Shown here: positions 1-6,799 of the stretch, piece by piece | Layout: each line of letters begins with the position of its first letter | Numbering within the stretch: the first letter of the stretch is position 1 | Source: an uncultured Bacilli bacterium | Lineage (GTDB): Bacteria > Bacillota_I > Bacilli_A > RF39 > UBA660 | Length of the DNA stretch: 31,406 nucleotides | NCBI GenBank assembly: GCA_947522695.1 | Contig: CANNTX010000007.1 | Coordinates: 1-31,406, forward strand | Direction: 5' to 3' | The notes under the pieces: generated by a model | What the model saw: the letters and a program-made list of their open reading frames with translations, nothing else | Database searches by the model: none | Told to the model about the DNA's origin: nothing | Position numbers and translations under genes: made by a program

Positions 1-1248
1 ATTAGAGTAAGAGAATTCTTTATGAAAGATGCTTATTCATTTGATAGAGATGAAGATGGATTAGATGTTTCTTATCATAAAATGTATGATGCTTATAAGA
101 AAATATTTGATAGAGTTAAACTTAATTATGCTATAGTTAGAGCAGATACAGGAGTTATGGGTGGAACTTTATCTGAAGAATTTCAAGCAGTAACTGATGT
201 TGGTGAAGATGTACTTGTACTATGTGATAAGTGTAATTATTCTTCTAATATGGAAATCGCTAAAACAGTTATAAGTGATAGTAATGAAGAAACAAAAAAT
301 CTAGAATTAGTTGAAACTCCTCATATGGAAACTATTGAAGAAGTTAGTAATTATTTAAATATACCTAAAGAAAAAACAGTCAAAGCAATGATGATGAACA
401 TTGATGGTGAATTAGTAGTTCTTTTCTTAAGAGGAGATAGAAATCTTAATGAGAATAAGGTATGTAAGTTATTTGGTGTTAGTGAAATTAATTTTGCAGA
501 TGATGAATTGATTAGTAAATCTAACGCTGTACCAGGCTTTACAGGACCAATTAATTTAAGTGGTGCTAAAATTGTTATTGATGATGAAGTTAAATCAATG
601 AAAAACTTTGTTGTTGGGGCAAATAAGAGTGGATATCATTATATTAATGCGAATGTGGATGATTTTAAATATGATATTTGTGCTGATATTAAAGAAGTTT
701 TAGAAGGAGATAATTGTCCTTGTTGTGATGGAAAACTTTACTTTAAAAAAGGAATTGAAGTTGGAAATACTTTTAAATTAGGTACTAAATATTCTGAAAA
801 GTTAGGGTTAACTTATTTAGATGAAAATAACAAGAGTAATCCAGTAGTTATGGGATGTTATGGTATTGGAGCAGGAAGAATACTTGCGGCTGTTGTTGAA
901 CAAAACAATGATGAAAAAGGAATAAAGTTTCCAATTGCGATTGCTCCATTTAAAGTAGCTATTGCTCTTATGAATCCGAAAGATGATACTGCTAGTCTAA
1001 CTGCTAATAAGTTATATGATGAATTAAATAACTTAGGAATTGATACACTTTTAGATGATCGTGATGAAAGAGCAGGAGTTAAATTTAATGATTTAGATTT
1101 AATAGGTATTCCAATTAGAATAACAGTTGGAAAGAAAATTAATGAAGGATTAGTTGAATTTAAACCTAGATGTGAAAGCGAATCAAAAGATATTAAATTA
1201 GAAGAAATAGTTAATTATGTTAAGGAATATATTGATGCAAACAAGTGA
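1..1248 (+). CDS. proS: Prolyl-tRNA synthetase (3' part; gene starts before the window)
   Basis: Charges tRNA-Pro with proline in the cytoplasm. Frame 1 is open from base 1 (IRVREFFMKDAYSF...), so the ATG at 22 is an internal Met of the class II motif 2 region (REFxMKDAYSFD), not the start. About residues 95-215 of the visible part form the YbaK/ProX-like editing insertion that clears Ala-tRNA-Pro (ETPHMETIEEV..., KTVKAMMM..., VPGFTGPINL). Motif 3 follows as PVVMGCYGIGAGRILAA. The C-terminal anticodon-binding domain contains DDRDERAGVKFNDLDLIGIP. This is the bacterial-type ProRS architecture. It ends with tandem stops TGA TAA, and a membrane microprotein gene overlaps its last codons. Only the N-terminal catalytic part is missing. 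Confidence 0.97.
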   Translation: MRVREFFMKDAYSFDRDEDGLDVSYHKMYDAYKKIFDRVKLNYAIVRADTGVMGGTLSEEFQAVTDVGEDVLVLCDKCNYSSNMEIAKTVISDSNEETKNLELVETPHMETIEEVSNYLNIPKEKTVKAMMMNIDGELVVLFLRGDRNLNENKVCKLFGVSEINFADDELISKSNAVPGFTGPINLSGAKIVIDDEVKSMKNFVVGANKSGYHYINANVDDFKYDICADIKEVLEGDNCPCCDGKLYFKKGIEVGNTFKLGTKYSEKLGLTYLDENNKSNPVVMGCYGIGAGRILAAVVEQNNDEKGIKFPIAIAPFKVAIALMNPKDDTASLTANKLYDELNNLGIDTLLDDRDERAGVKFNDLDLIGIPIRITVGKKINEGLVEFKPRCESESKDIKLEEIVNYVKEYIDANK

Positions 1249-1348
1249 TAAAAAAAGAACTATTATAGCAATAATTATAGCGTTTGTTACGATGTTTATA
1301 GGATATTTTCTAGCATATAAATTATATACTTTAGTTATGAATAGGTAA
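1235..1348 (+). CDS. 37-residue single-pass membrane microprotein
   Basis: The ATG at 1235 lies inside the last codons of proS in another frame, and the ORF runs 37 codons to TAA at 1346-1348. The product has a short polar start (MQTSDKKR) and one hydrophobic helix of about 25 residues (TIIAIIIAFVTMFIGYFLAY), and ends LYTLVMNR. Basic residues before the helix suggest the N-terminus stays inside. The 14-base overlap with proS suggests translational coupling; no strong Shine-Dalgarno site is visible. The stop codon is embedded in the terminator stem, which marks this as the natural end of the transcription unit. I do not recognise a family and no function can be assigned. It is real-looking because the reading frame fills the gap exactly up to the terminator. 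Confidence 0.55.
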   Translation: MQTSDKKRTIIAIIIAFVTMFIGYFLAYKLYTLVMNR

Positions 1349-1364
1349 ATGTACCTATTTTTTT
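1341..1364 (+). terminator. Rho-independent terminator of the proS unit
   Basis: Perfect 7-bp stem ATAGGTA / TACCTAT (1341-1347 and 1352-1358) with loop AATG, followed by six T. The left arm includes the stop codon of the 37-residue ORF. Confidence 0.8.
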
Positions 1365-1396
1365 CTTCTTTGCATAGGATATATTGGTGATAAAAT

Positions 1397-1633
1397 ATGG
1401 ATAACTTTGATTTTGATAAAGTTAAAAAGAGAACTAATGTAGATAAAGATACAATTATAAATTTAGCTAAAATGGTTAATGAGAATGGATTAAAAGATGA
1501 AAAAACTTTAAGAACAGTTATAAATAAATTAAGTTTAATGACAGGAAAAGATGTAAGTAAAGATTTAGAAGATAAAATAATTGATACTATAAAAGAAGAT
1601 AAAGTACCTAAAAATGTTAAAGATATGTTTTAA
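1397..1633 (+). CDS. spoVIF: SpoVIF-like small protein (stage VI sporulation protein F family)
   Basis: A 78-residue soluble, charged, helical protein. The pattern FDKVKKRTNVDKDTIINLAK, then DEKTLRTVINK, then LMTGKDVSKDLEDKIIDTI and KVPK, matches what I recall of the SpoVIF (B. subtilis YjcC) family, which is about 80-90 residues and acts in spore-coat assembly and resistance. That match is from memory, not a search. The ribosome site is GGTGAT (1386-1391), five bases before the ATG. The string TGATAAAAT in front of the ATG also looks like an extended -10 box, but it lies too close to the ATG to serve this start. The gene stands alone between two terminator-like hairpins. If correct, it implies the organism sporulates or descends recently from sporulating ancestors. 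Confidence 0.7.
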   Translation: MDNFDFDKVKKRTNVDKDTIINLAKMVNENGLKDEKTLRTVINKLSLMTGKDVSKDLEDKIIDTIKEDKVPKNVKDMF

Positions 1634-1649
1634 AGATAGCATATCTTTT
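1631..1649 (+). terminator. Weak terminator-like hairpin after spoVIF-like gene
   Basis: Perfect 8-bp inverted repeat TAAAGATA / TATCTTTA with a 3-base loop, beginning at the stop codon. There is no U-run beyond TTTTA, so termination would be weak. Confidence 0.4.
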
Positions 1650-1688
1650 AATTATACATTTAGTTTACTGGTAAATTAATGTAAAATA

Positions 1689-1717
1689 ATGACAAAATAT
1701 GGGAGCTTTGCTATAAT
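1689..1717 (+). promoter_or_regulatory. Promoter of the rlmN-prpC-prkC-rsgA-rpe operon
   Basis: -35 ATGACA (1689-1694), 17-base spacer, -10 TATAAT (1712-1717), with an extended -10 TG at 1709-1710. The predicted start of transcription is about 1724-1725, which leaves a leader of about 8 bases before ATG 1733, or none before GTG 1724. Confidence 0.75.
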
Positions 1718-1732
1718 TAATTTGTGATTATT

Positions 1733-2758
1733 ATGGTAAATATTTATGATTTAAGTTATGAAAAATTAGAAGAAAAATTATTAAGTTTAAGTGAAAAAAA
1801 GTTTAGATGTAGTCAAATATGGGATTGGTTATATATTAAAAGGGTAACTAATTTTAATGATATGTCTAATTTAAGTAAAGATACAATAAATAAACTTAAT
1901 AATAATTTTTCATTTGATTATATAGATATTTTAAGAAAACAAGAAAGTGACTTAACTAATAAATATTTATTTCGTTTAATAGATGGTAATTTTATAGAAG
2001 CTGTTCTTATGAAACATGATTATGGTTATTCTGTATGTGTATCTAGTCAAGTTGGATGTAATATGGGATGTACATTTTGTGAAAGTGGAAGACTTAAAAA
2101 AGTAAGAAATTTAAATACTTATGAGATAGTTGAACAAATTTTACTTATAGAAAAAGATATTAATCGTAAAATTGATAGTGTCGTTATAATGGGAATTGGA
2201 GAGCCTTTTGATAATTATGATAACATTATAGAGTTTATTAAAATTATTAATCATCCTAAAGGATTACAGATAGGAGCTAGACATATAACTGTTTCTACTT
2301 GTGGATTAATTCCTAAGATTAAGGAGTTTAGTAATTTAAATTTACAAGTTAATTTGGCAATTAGTTTACATGCTAGTAATGATGAGTTAAGAAGTAAGAT
2401 TATGCCTATAAATAAAGCTTATCCTTTAAAAGATTTAATAAGTACTTTAAAAGAATATATTGCTAAAACTAATAGACGAGTTACTATTGAATATGTTATG
2501 CTTAAAGAGGTAAATGATAGAGAAGAGAACGCGAGAGAACTTGCTAATTTACTTAAGAATATGAATGTTTATGTTAATTTAATTCCTTATAATGAGACTA
2601 GTCACATAGAATATAAAAGAACTAATAAAGAAGATATAATGAGGTTTTATGATGTGTTAAAGAAAAATAATATAAATGTTACAATAAGGAAAGAATTTGG
2701 TAAGGGTATTGATGCAGCGTGTGGACAGCTTAGAGCAAAAGAGGTGAATAAAGAGTGA
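1733..2758 (+). CDS. rlmN: 23S rRNA (adenine-2503-C2)-methyltransferase / tRNA A37 methyltransferase
   Basis: A radical-SAM enzyme that methylates C2 of A2503 in 23S rRNA (and A37 of some tRNAs). The [4Fe-4S] motif CxxxCxxC is C109-NMG-C113-TF-C116. IMGIGEPFDNY is the GxGEP motif, and STCGLIPKIKEF and RKEFGKGIDAACGQLR (with the catalytic Cys near the C-terminus) are typical of RlmN. The N-terminal accessory domain is present (RCSQIWDWLY). Length of about 341 residues is normal. A GTG at 1724 would add three residues, but MVNIYDL at ATG 1733 is the more natural N-terminus. Neither start has a Shine-Dalgarno sequence, and the promoter puts the RNA 5' end at about 1724, so translation may be leaderless. 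It overlaps prpC by four bases (GTGA). Confidence 0.96.
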   Translation: MVNIYDLSYEKLEEKLLSLSEKKFRCSQIWDWLYIKRVTNFNDMSNLSKDTINKLNNNFSFDYIDILRKQESDLTNKYLFRLIDGNFIEAVLMKHDYGYSVCVSSQVGCNMGCTFCESGRLKKVRNLNTYEIVEQILLIEKDINRKIDSVVIMGIGEPFDNYDNIIEFIKIINHPKGLQIGARHITVSTCGLIPKIKEFSNLNLQVNLAISLHASNDELRSKIMPINKAYPLKDLISTLKEYIAKTNRRVTIEYVMLKEVNDREENARELANLLKNMNVYVNLIPYNETSHIEYKRTNKEDIMRFYDVLKKNNINVTIRKEFGKGIDAACGQLRAKEVNKE

Positions 2759-3504
2759 AATCATTTTATTTAACAGATACAGGCAGAGTTAGAAGTCATA
2801 ATGAAGATTCAGTTACAATAGTTAAAAACGCAAGTGGGGAACATTTAATGATAGTTGCTGATGGAATGGGTGGACACCGAGCAGGAGAGATTGCATCAAG
2901 CATGGTTGTTACCCAGATAGGAACTAGATTTAGTAATTTATCAACAATAGGATCTAAAATGGATGCCGTTAAATGGCTTAAAGAAAACGTTGATGAAGTT
3001 AATGCGAGTATTTTAAAATATGGTGAGGAACATCCTGAGTCAATGGGACTTGGTACAACAGTTGTGATGGCTTTACTTACAAAAGAGTTTCTTATATTTG
3101 TAAATATTGGAGATTCGAGTGGATATGTTTTAAAAAATAAAGTACTTCACAAAATAACTAAGGAACATACATTAGTAAATTTCTTAGTTGAAACAGGGGA
3201 GTTAACTCCTGAAGAAGCAATAAATCATCCTAAGAAAAATGTATTAATGAAGGCACTTGGAGCTAGTGAAAAACAAGAATTAGATATATTTGATGTAGAT
3301 CCTAATGTGGATGCTATATTATTAGTTAGTGATGGTTTAACAAATATGCTTACAATGGATCAAGTTGAAAAAGTATTAAATGATGATGAATTAAAATATG
3401 AAGATAAATTAATTAAGTTAATTAGGAAGTGTAATGCAAGAGGGGGAACAGATAACATTTCAATTGCTTATCTAGTAAAGGATAGTGATATTAGTGATAA
3501 CTAA
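2755..3504 (+). CDS. prpC: PP2C-type Ser/Thr protein phosphatase (PrpC/Stp)
   Basis: A metal-dependent phosphatase that reverses phosphorylation by the neighbouring PASTA kinase. PP2C motifs appear in order: DTGRVRSHNEDS (metal-binding Asp and the RxxNED element), VADGMGGHRAGE, GLGTT, NIGDSSGYVL, SDGLTNML, and GGTDNISIAYL near the C-terminus (metal Asp). About 249 residues with no membrane segment, as is usual for the family. The GTG start at 2755 overlaps the rlmN stop and has GAGGTGA seven bases upstream. Its 3' end overlaps prkC, so phosphatase and kinase are translationally coupled, as in other Bacillota. Confidence 0.95.
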   Translation: MKSFYLTDTGRVRSHNEDSVTIVKNASGEHLMIVADGMGGHRAGEIASSMVVTQIGTRFSNLSTIGSKMDAVKWLKENVDEVNASILKYGEEHPESMGLGTTVVMALLTKEFLIFVNIGDSSGYVLKNKVLHKITKEHTLVNFLVETGELTPEEAINHPKKNVLMKALGASEKQELDIFDVDPNVDAILLVSDGLTNMLTMDQVEKVLNDDELKYEDKLIKLIRKCNARGGTDNISIAYLVKDSDISDN

Positions 3505-5245
3505 GGGACAAAAAATAAATGACCGTTATCAAATTGTTAAAACAATAGGTGAAGGTGGAATGGCTAATGTTTATTTAGCTTATGATACCATTTTAGAGAG
3601 AAATGTGGCCGTTAAAGTTTTAAGAGGAGATTTAGCAAATGATGAAAAATTTGTTAGACGTTTTCAAAGAGAAGCTTTATCAGCAAGTAGTTTATCTCAT
3701 CCAAATATAGTTGAAGTATATGATGTAGGTGAAGATAATGGTGTTTATTATATTGTAATGGAGTATATTGAAGGTAAACATTTAAAACAATTAATTAAGA
3801 AACGTGGGAAATTAACATTAAATGAAGTAATTGATATAATGCTTCAAGTAACAGATGGAATTGCTTGTGCTCATGATTCTTATATAATTCATAGAGATAT
3901 TAAACCACAAAATATAATGATACTTGATAGTGGAATTGTTAAAATAACTGACTTTGGAATTGCGATGGCTTTAAATAGTACACAATTAACTCAGACTAAT
4001 TCAGTTATGGGTAGTGTTCATTATTTACCACCTGAACAAGCAAGTGGTAAAGGTTCTACTGTTCAAAGTGATATTTATTCAATGGGTATTTTAATGTATG
4101 AATTATTAAGTGGAAAGTTACCTTTTAGAGGAGATAATGCGGTTGAGATAGCTCTTAAACATTTAAAAGAACCTCTTCCTTCAATTAGAGAAGAATGTCC
4201 TGATTTACCACAAGCAGTTGAAAACGTTATATTAAAGGCTTGTGCAAAGAATCCAAAAAATAGATATCCAGATGCAAGAAGTATGCATGAAGATTTAAAG
4301 ACTTGTACATCTCCATTAAGAGCTAATGAGCCTAAATATGTTTATAAATATCCAGAGTTTGATGAAGCAACTACCGAAAGACGTGAAAAAGCAATTGAGA
4401 AAACTATGGAATTTAGCAAAATAGAAGAAAGTAAAGATAAAGAGAAAGAAAAAGCATCAGAAGTTAAAGTTAAAAAAATAGATGAAAAAGATATAGTGAC
4501 TAAAAAAGAAAATAAAATTTTAGTAATTCTTGGTGCTATATTTGCAGGTCTTGCAGTAATTGCGGCTACAATAGTTGGCTTCTTAGTTTTACTTCCTAGT
4601 GGAAATGAGATGCAAGTTCCAAATGTTGCTGGTAAAACAGTTGATGAAGCAATAGAAATATTTAATAATATGGGATTAAAGGTTGCAGCAGAAAATAAAT
4701 ATGCTCAAAGTGATGATGTTAAAGAAGGGGATGTAGTTAAGACTGATCCATCTAGTGGAAGAACAGTTAAAAGAGGATCAGAAATTACATTATATATTTC
4801 ACAAGGAAGTAGTACATTTGAAATAGAAAATTATGTTGGACAAGAAGTTTATGGTGTTAAAGCAATACTAGAAAAGATGCATAATTTGTTTGTAATAATT
4901 GAAGAAGATATAGTTGATGATCCTTCAAAGTATGAAGAAAATAAAATAATTAAACAAGATCCAGAGGTTGGAACAAAAGTTAAACCAGGCGATACAATAA
5001 CTCTTCATATTCCTAAATTAGAAGGTATATATCCTGATTTTACAACTGGTTATACTTTAGCTGATATTCAAGCTTGGGGAGAAAAATATAATATTAAAAT
5101 TAAAGAGGAATATGTACAAGATAATAGTTATGAACCGGGTGCAATAATTAAACAAAGTAAACAAGCAGGAAGTAAAGTAGTTAGTGGTATGAGTATTACT
5201 ATAACTATTGCAGAAGAGGAAACAAGTATAGATAATGAACAATAA
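3494..5245 (+). CDS. prkC: PASTA-domain Ser/Thr protein kinase (PrkC/PknB/Stk family)
   Basis: A membrane kinase that senses muropeptides or lipid II through outside PASTA domains and phosphorylates cytoplasmic proteins. Kinase domain about residues 9-270: glycine loop IGEGGMANVYL, catalytic Lys in VAVKVLRG, HRDIKPQN, DFGIA, and an APE-like PPEQASGKG with SDIYSMG. A charged juxtamembrane linker (about 290-340) is rich in K/E. One TM helix spans about 341-367. Three PASTA repeats follow (about 373-439, 443-510, 513-576), starting VPNVAGKTVDEA. GTG 3494 is preferred because AAAGG (3478-3482) is well placed for it. GTG 3485 is in frame but too close to that site. It overlaps prpC by 11 bases and rsgA by 11. 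Three PASTA units match B. subtilis PrkC. Confidence 0.95.
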   Translation: MITKGQKINDRYQIVKTIGEGGMANVYLAYDTILERNVAVKVLRGDLANDEKFVRRFQREALSASSLSHPNIVEVYDVGEDNGVYYIVMEYIEGKHLKQLIKKRGKLTLNEVIDIMLQVTDGIACAHDSYIIHRDIKPQNIMILDSGIVKITDFGIAMALNSTQLTQTNSVMGSVHYLPPEQASGKGSTVQSDIYSMGILMYELLSGKLPFRGDNAVEIALKHLKEPLPSIREECPDLPQAVENVILKACAKNPKNRYPDARSMHEDLKTCTSPLRANEPKYVYKYPEFDEATTERREKAIEKTMEFSKIEESKDKEKEKASEVKVKKIDEKDIVTKKENKILVILGAIFAGLAVIAATIVGFLVLLPSGNEMQVPNVAGKTVDEAIEIFNNMGLKVAAENKYAQSDDVKEGDVVKTDPSSGRTVKRGSEITLYISQGSSTFEIENYVGQEVYGVKAILEKMHNLFVIIEEDIVDDPSKYEENKIIKQDPEVGTKVKPGDTITLHIPKLEGIYPDFTTGYTLADIQAWGEKYNIKIKEEYVQDNSYEPGAIIKQSKQAGSKVVSGMSITITIAEEETSIDNEQ

Positions 5246-6098
5246 GCAAGAAGGGAAAATAGTTAGAATAATAAGTAATTTATGTACTGTAAAAGTAGAT
5301 GATAAATTATATGACTGTAAGCCAAGAGGGAAGTTTTATATTCAAAATAAAACTCCCTTAGTCGGTGATAGAGTAATAATTGATACTGATAATAATTATA
5401 TATTAGATATATTAGAGAGAAAAAATAGTTTAAAAAGACCAATGATCGCTAATGTAGATCTTACGATAATTGTTACAAGTGTTAAAGAGCCTGATTTAAG
5501 TTTATTACTTTTAGATAAGTTATTATGTTTAGTATTATTTAATAAGATTAAGCCAATAATATGTTTTAGTAAGACCGATTTATTAAATGAAGAAGAATAT
5601 AAAGAGTTTAAAAAAATATATGATTATTATAATAAAATTGGAATTGATGCAATTAAAAATACAGAGGTTGATAAATTAGATAAACTTATTGATGGAAAAT
5701 TGGTTGTACTTACTGGCCAAAGTGGTGCTGGTAAATCGACATTATTAAATAGAATAAATCCGGAATTAGATTTAGAAACAAATGAAATAAGTAAGGCTTT
5801 AGGAAGAGGAAAACATACTACTAGACATACCGAAACATTTAAGTATAAAAATTCTTATATTTCAGATACTCCGGGATTTAGTAGTTTAGATTTACCTGAT
5901 TTAACTAAAGAAGATGTAAGAAATGCTTTTATTGAATTTGGTAATGATTGTTATTTTAGTGATTGTAATCATTTAAAAGAAAATAAATGTGTTGTTAAAG
6001 AAAAAGTTAATGATGGAATTATTTTAAAATCAAGATATGATAATTATGTAAAGATGGTGGATGAGGTTGAAAGTAAGCGTATCATTTATAAAAAATAA
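5235..6098 (+). CDS. rsgA: Ribosome small subunit-dependent GTPase A
   Basis: A circularly permuted GTPase that helps late maturation of the 30S subunit. N-terminal OB fold about 1-65 (GKIVRIISNLCTVKVDDKLY). The G motifs come in permuted order: G4-like FSKTD first, then G1 GQSGAGKST (from residue 161), G2 region GRGKHTTRHTE, and G3 DTPGFS. A C-terminal zinc knuckle, CYFSDCNHLKENKC, supplies the Cys/His ligands. 287 residues is normal. It starts inside the end of prkC and its own end overlaps rpe. The order prpC-prkC-rsgA-rpe is the conserved Bacillota arrangement. thiN, often next in that cluster, is absent. Confidence 0.96.
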   Translation: MNNKQEGKIVRIISNLCTVKVDDKLYDCKPRGKFYIQNKTPLVGDRVIIDTDNNYILDILERKNSLKRPMIANVDLTIIVTSVKEPDLSLLLLDKLLCLVLFNKIKPIICFSKTDLLNEEEYKEFKKIYDYYNKIGIDAIKNTEVDKLDKLIDGKLVVLTGQSGAGKSTLLNRINPELDLETNEISKALGRGKHTTRHTETFKYKNSYISDTPGFSSLDLPDLTKEDVRNAFIEFGNDCYFSDCNHLKENKCVVKEKVNDGIILKSRYDNYVKMVDEVESKRIIYKK

Positions 6099-6687
6099 AT
6101 ATAATGATGAAAAGAAAACAATTGAAGCAATAAATTTTACAAGTGCTGATTATATTCATGTTGATATAATGGATGGAAAGTTTGTTGAAAATAAAAATTA
6201 TGATATTAAAGACATTTCTTTATTTTTAAGAGAAAATGTTAAGCCATTAGATGTGCATTTGATGTGTTGTGATTTAGAAAAATATATTGTAGAGTATGCT
6301 GATTTAATGCCAGAATTTATTACTTTTCATTTAGAAGCAACTGATAAAGTTAATGAAATAATTGATTTGATTCATAGTTATGGTATTAAATGTGGAATAA
6401 GTATTAAACCAAATACGAGTGTTAAAGAATTATTACCATATTTAGATAAGATTGAACTTGTACTTATAATGAGTGTTGAGCCTGGTAAGGGTGGACAAAA
6501 GTTTATGCCTATCGCAATTGATAAAATAAATGAGTTAAGAAAATTAAATAAAAATATTATTATCTCAGTTGATGGGGGAATAAATGATGAGACGGTTGGA
6601 TTGGTAAACACTGATATGGTGGTATCCGGGTCATATGTCTGTATGGGTGATAATTTTGAAAAGAATATAGAAATATTAAAAAAATAA
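6061..6687 (+). CDS. rpe: Ribulose-phosphate 3-epimerase
   Basis: Interconverts ribulose-5-phosphate and xylulose-5-phosphate in the pentose phosphate pathway. TIM-barrel landmarks: HVDIMDGKFVEN (metal-binding His/Asp), DVHLMC, FHLEA, IKPNTSV, SVEPGKGGQKFM (phosphate loop), SVDGGIN (catalytic Asp) and VSGSYV. At 208 residues it is slightly short. The phosphate loop is PGKGGQ where PGFGGQ is usual, and the N-terminal APSxLSAD element is replaced by VSVSFI, so the protein is divergent at the active-site entrance. Start uncertain: ATG 6061 overlaps rsgA by 38 bases, while TTG 6067 has GGTGGA five bases before it. Last gene of the operon. Confidence 0.92.
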   Translation: MRLKVSVSFIKNKYNDEKKTIEAINFTSADYIHVDIMDGKFVENKNYDIKDISLFLRENVKPLDVHLMCCDLEKYIVEYADLMPEFITFHLEATDKVNEIIDLIHSYGIKCGISIKPNTSVKELLPYLDKIELVLIMSVEPGKGGQKFMPIAIDKINELRKLNKNIIISVDGGINDETVGLVNTDMVVSGSYVCMGDNFEKNIEILKK

Positions 6688-6692
6688 TTTAT

Positions 6693-6748
6693 CCGTCAAG
6701 CGAACATTTTTCAAATAATTTACAGAAAGACAAATGTTCGCTTGACGG
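6693..6748. repeat. 17-bp perfect inverted repeat with 22-base loop
   Basis: CCGTCAAGCGAACATTT at 6693-6709 is the exact reverse complement of 6732-6748. Its 8 G/C of 17 stands out in this AT-rich DNA. There is no T-run after it on the + strand, so it is not an ordinary terminator of rpe. The right arm contains the -35 box (TTGACG) of the next gene. Candidate roles are an operator, a recombination site or the remnant of a small palindromic element; the sequence does not decide. Confidence 0.85.
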
Positions 6749-6769
6749 GGGGGTAAACCGAGATATAAT
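6742..6769 (+). promoter_or_regulatory. Promoter with a seven-G tract in the spacer
   Basis: -35 TTGACG (6742-6747), 16-base spacer, -10 TATAAT (6764-6769). G6747-G6753 is a run of seven G spanning the -35 end and the spacer. Gain of one G would give the optimal 17-base spacing, so slippage here could switch or tune the surface-protein gene that follows. Confidence 0.75.
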
Positions 6770-6799
6770 TTCACTATAAGATAGGTAGTGAAATTTTTT
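6767..6799 (+). promoter_or_regulatory. 10-bp dyad plus T-run over the -10/start region: operator or terminator
   Basis: AATTTCACTA (6767-6776) and TAGTGAAATT (6786-6795) form a perfect 10-bp inverted repeat with a 9-base loop, followed by TTTTA up to the ATG at 6800. For RNA coming from rpe it reads as a Rho-independent terminator. For the local promoter it overlaps the -10 and start point and would behave as a repressor operator. Confidence 0.6.

Noticed and set aside
1386..1396. TGATAAAAT as the promoter of the spoVIF-like gene
   Set aside because: It ends immediately before the ATG, so RNA would begin inside the gene; GGTGAT is better read as the ribosome site.
6693..6748. Invertible promoter flanked by the 17-bp repeats
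   Set aside because: The 22-base interval is far too short for known DNA invertase switches and contains no promoter of its own.
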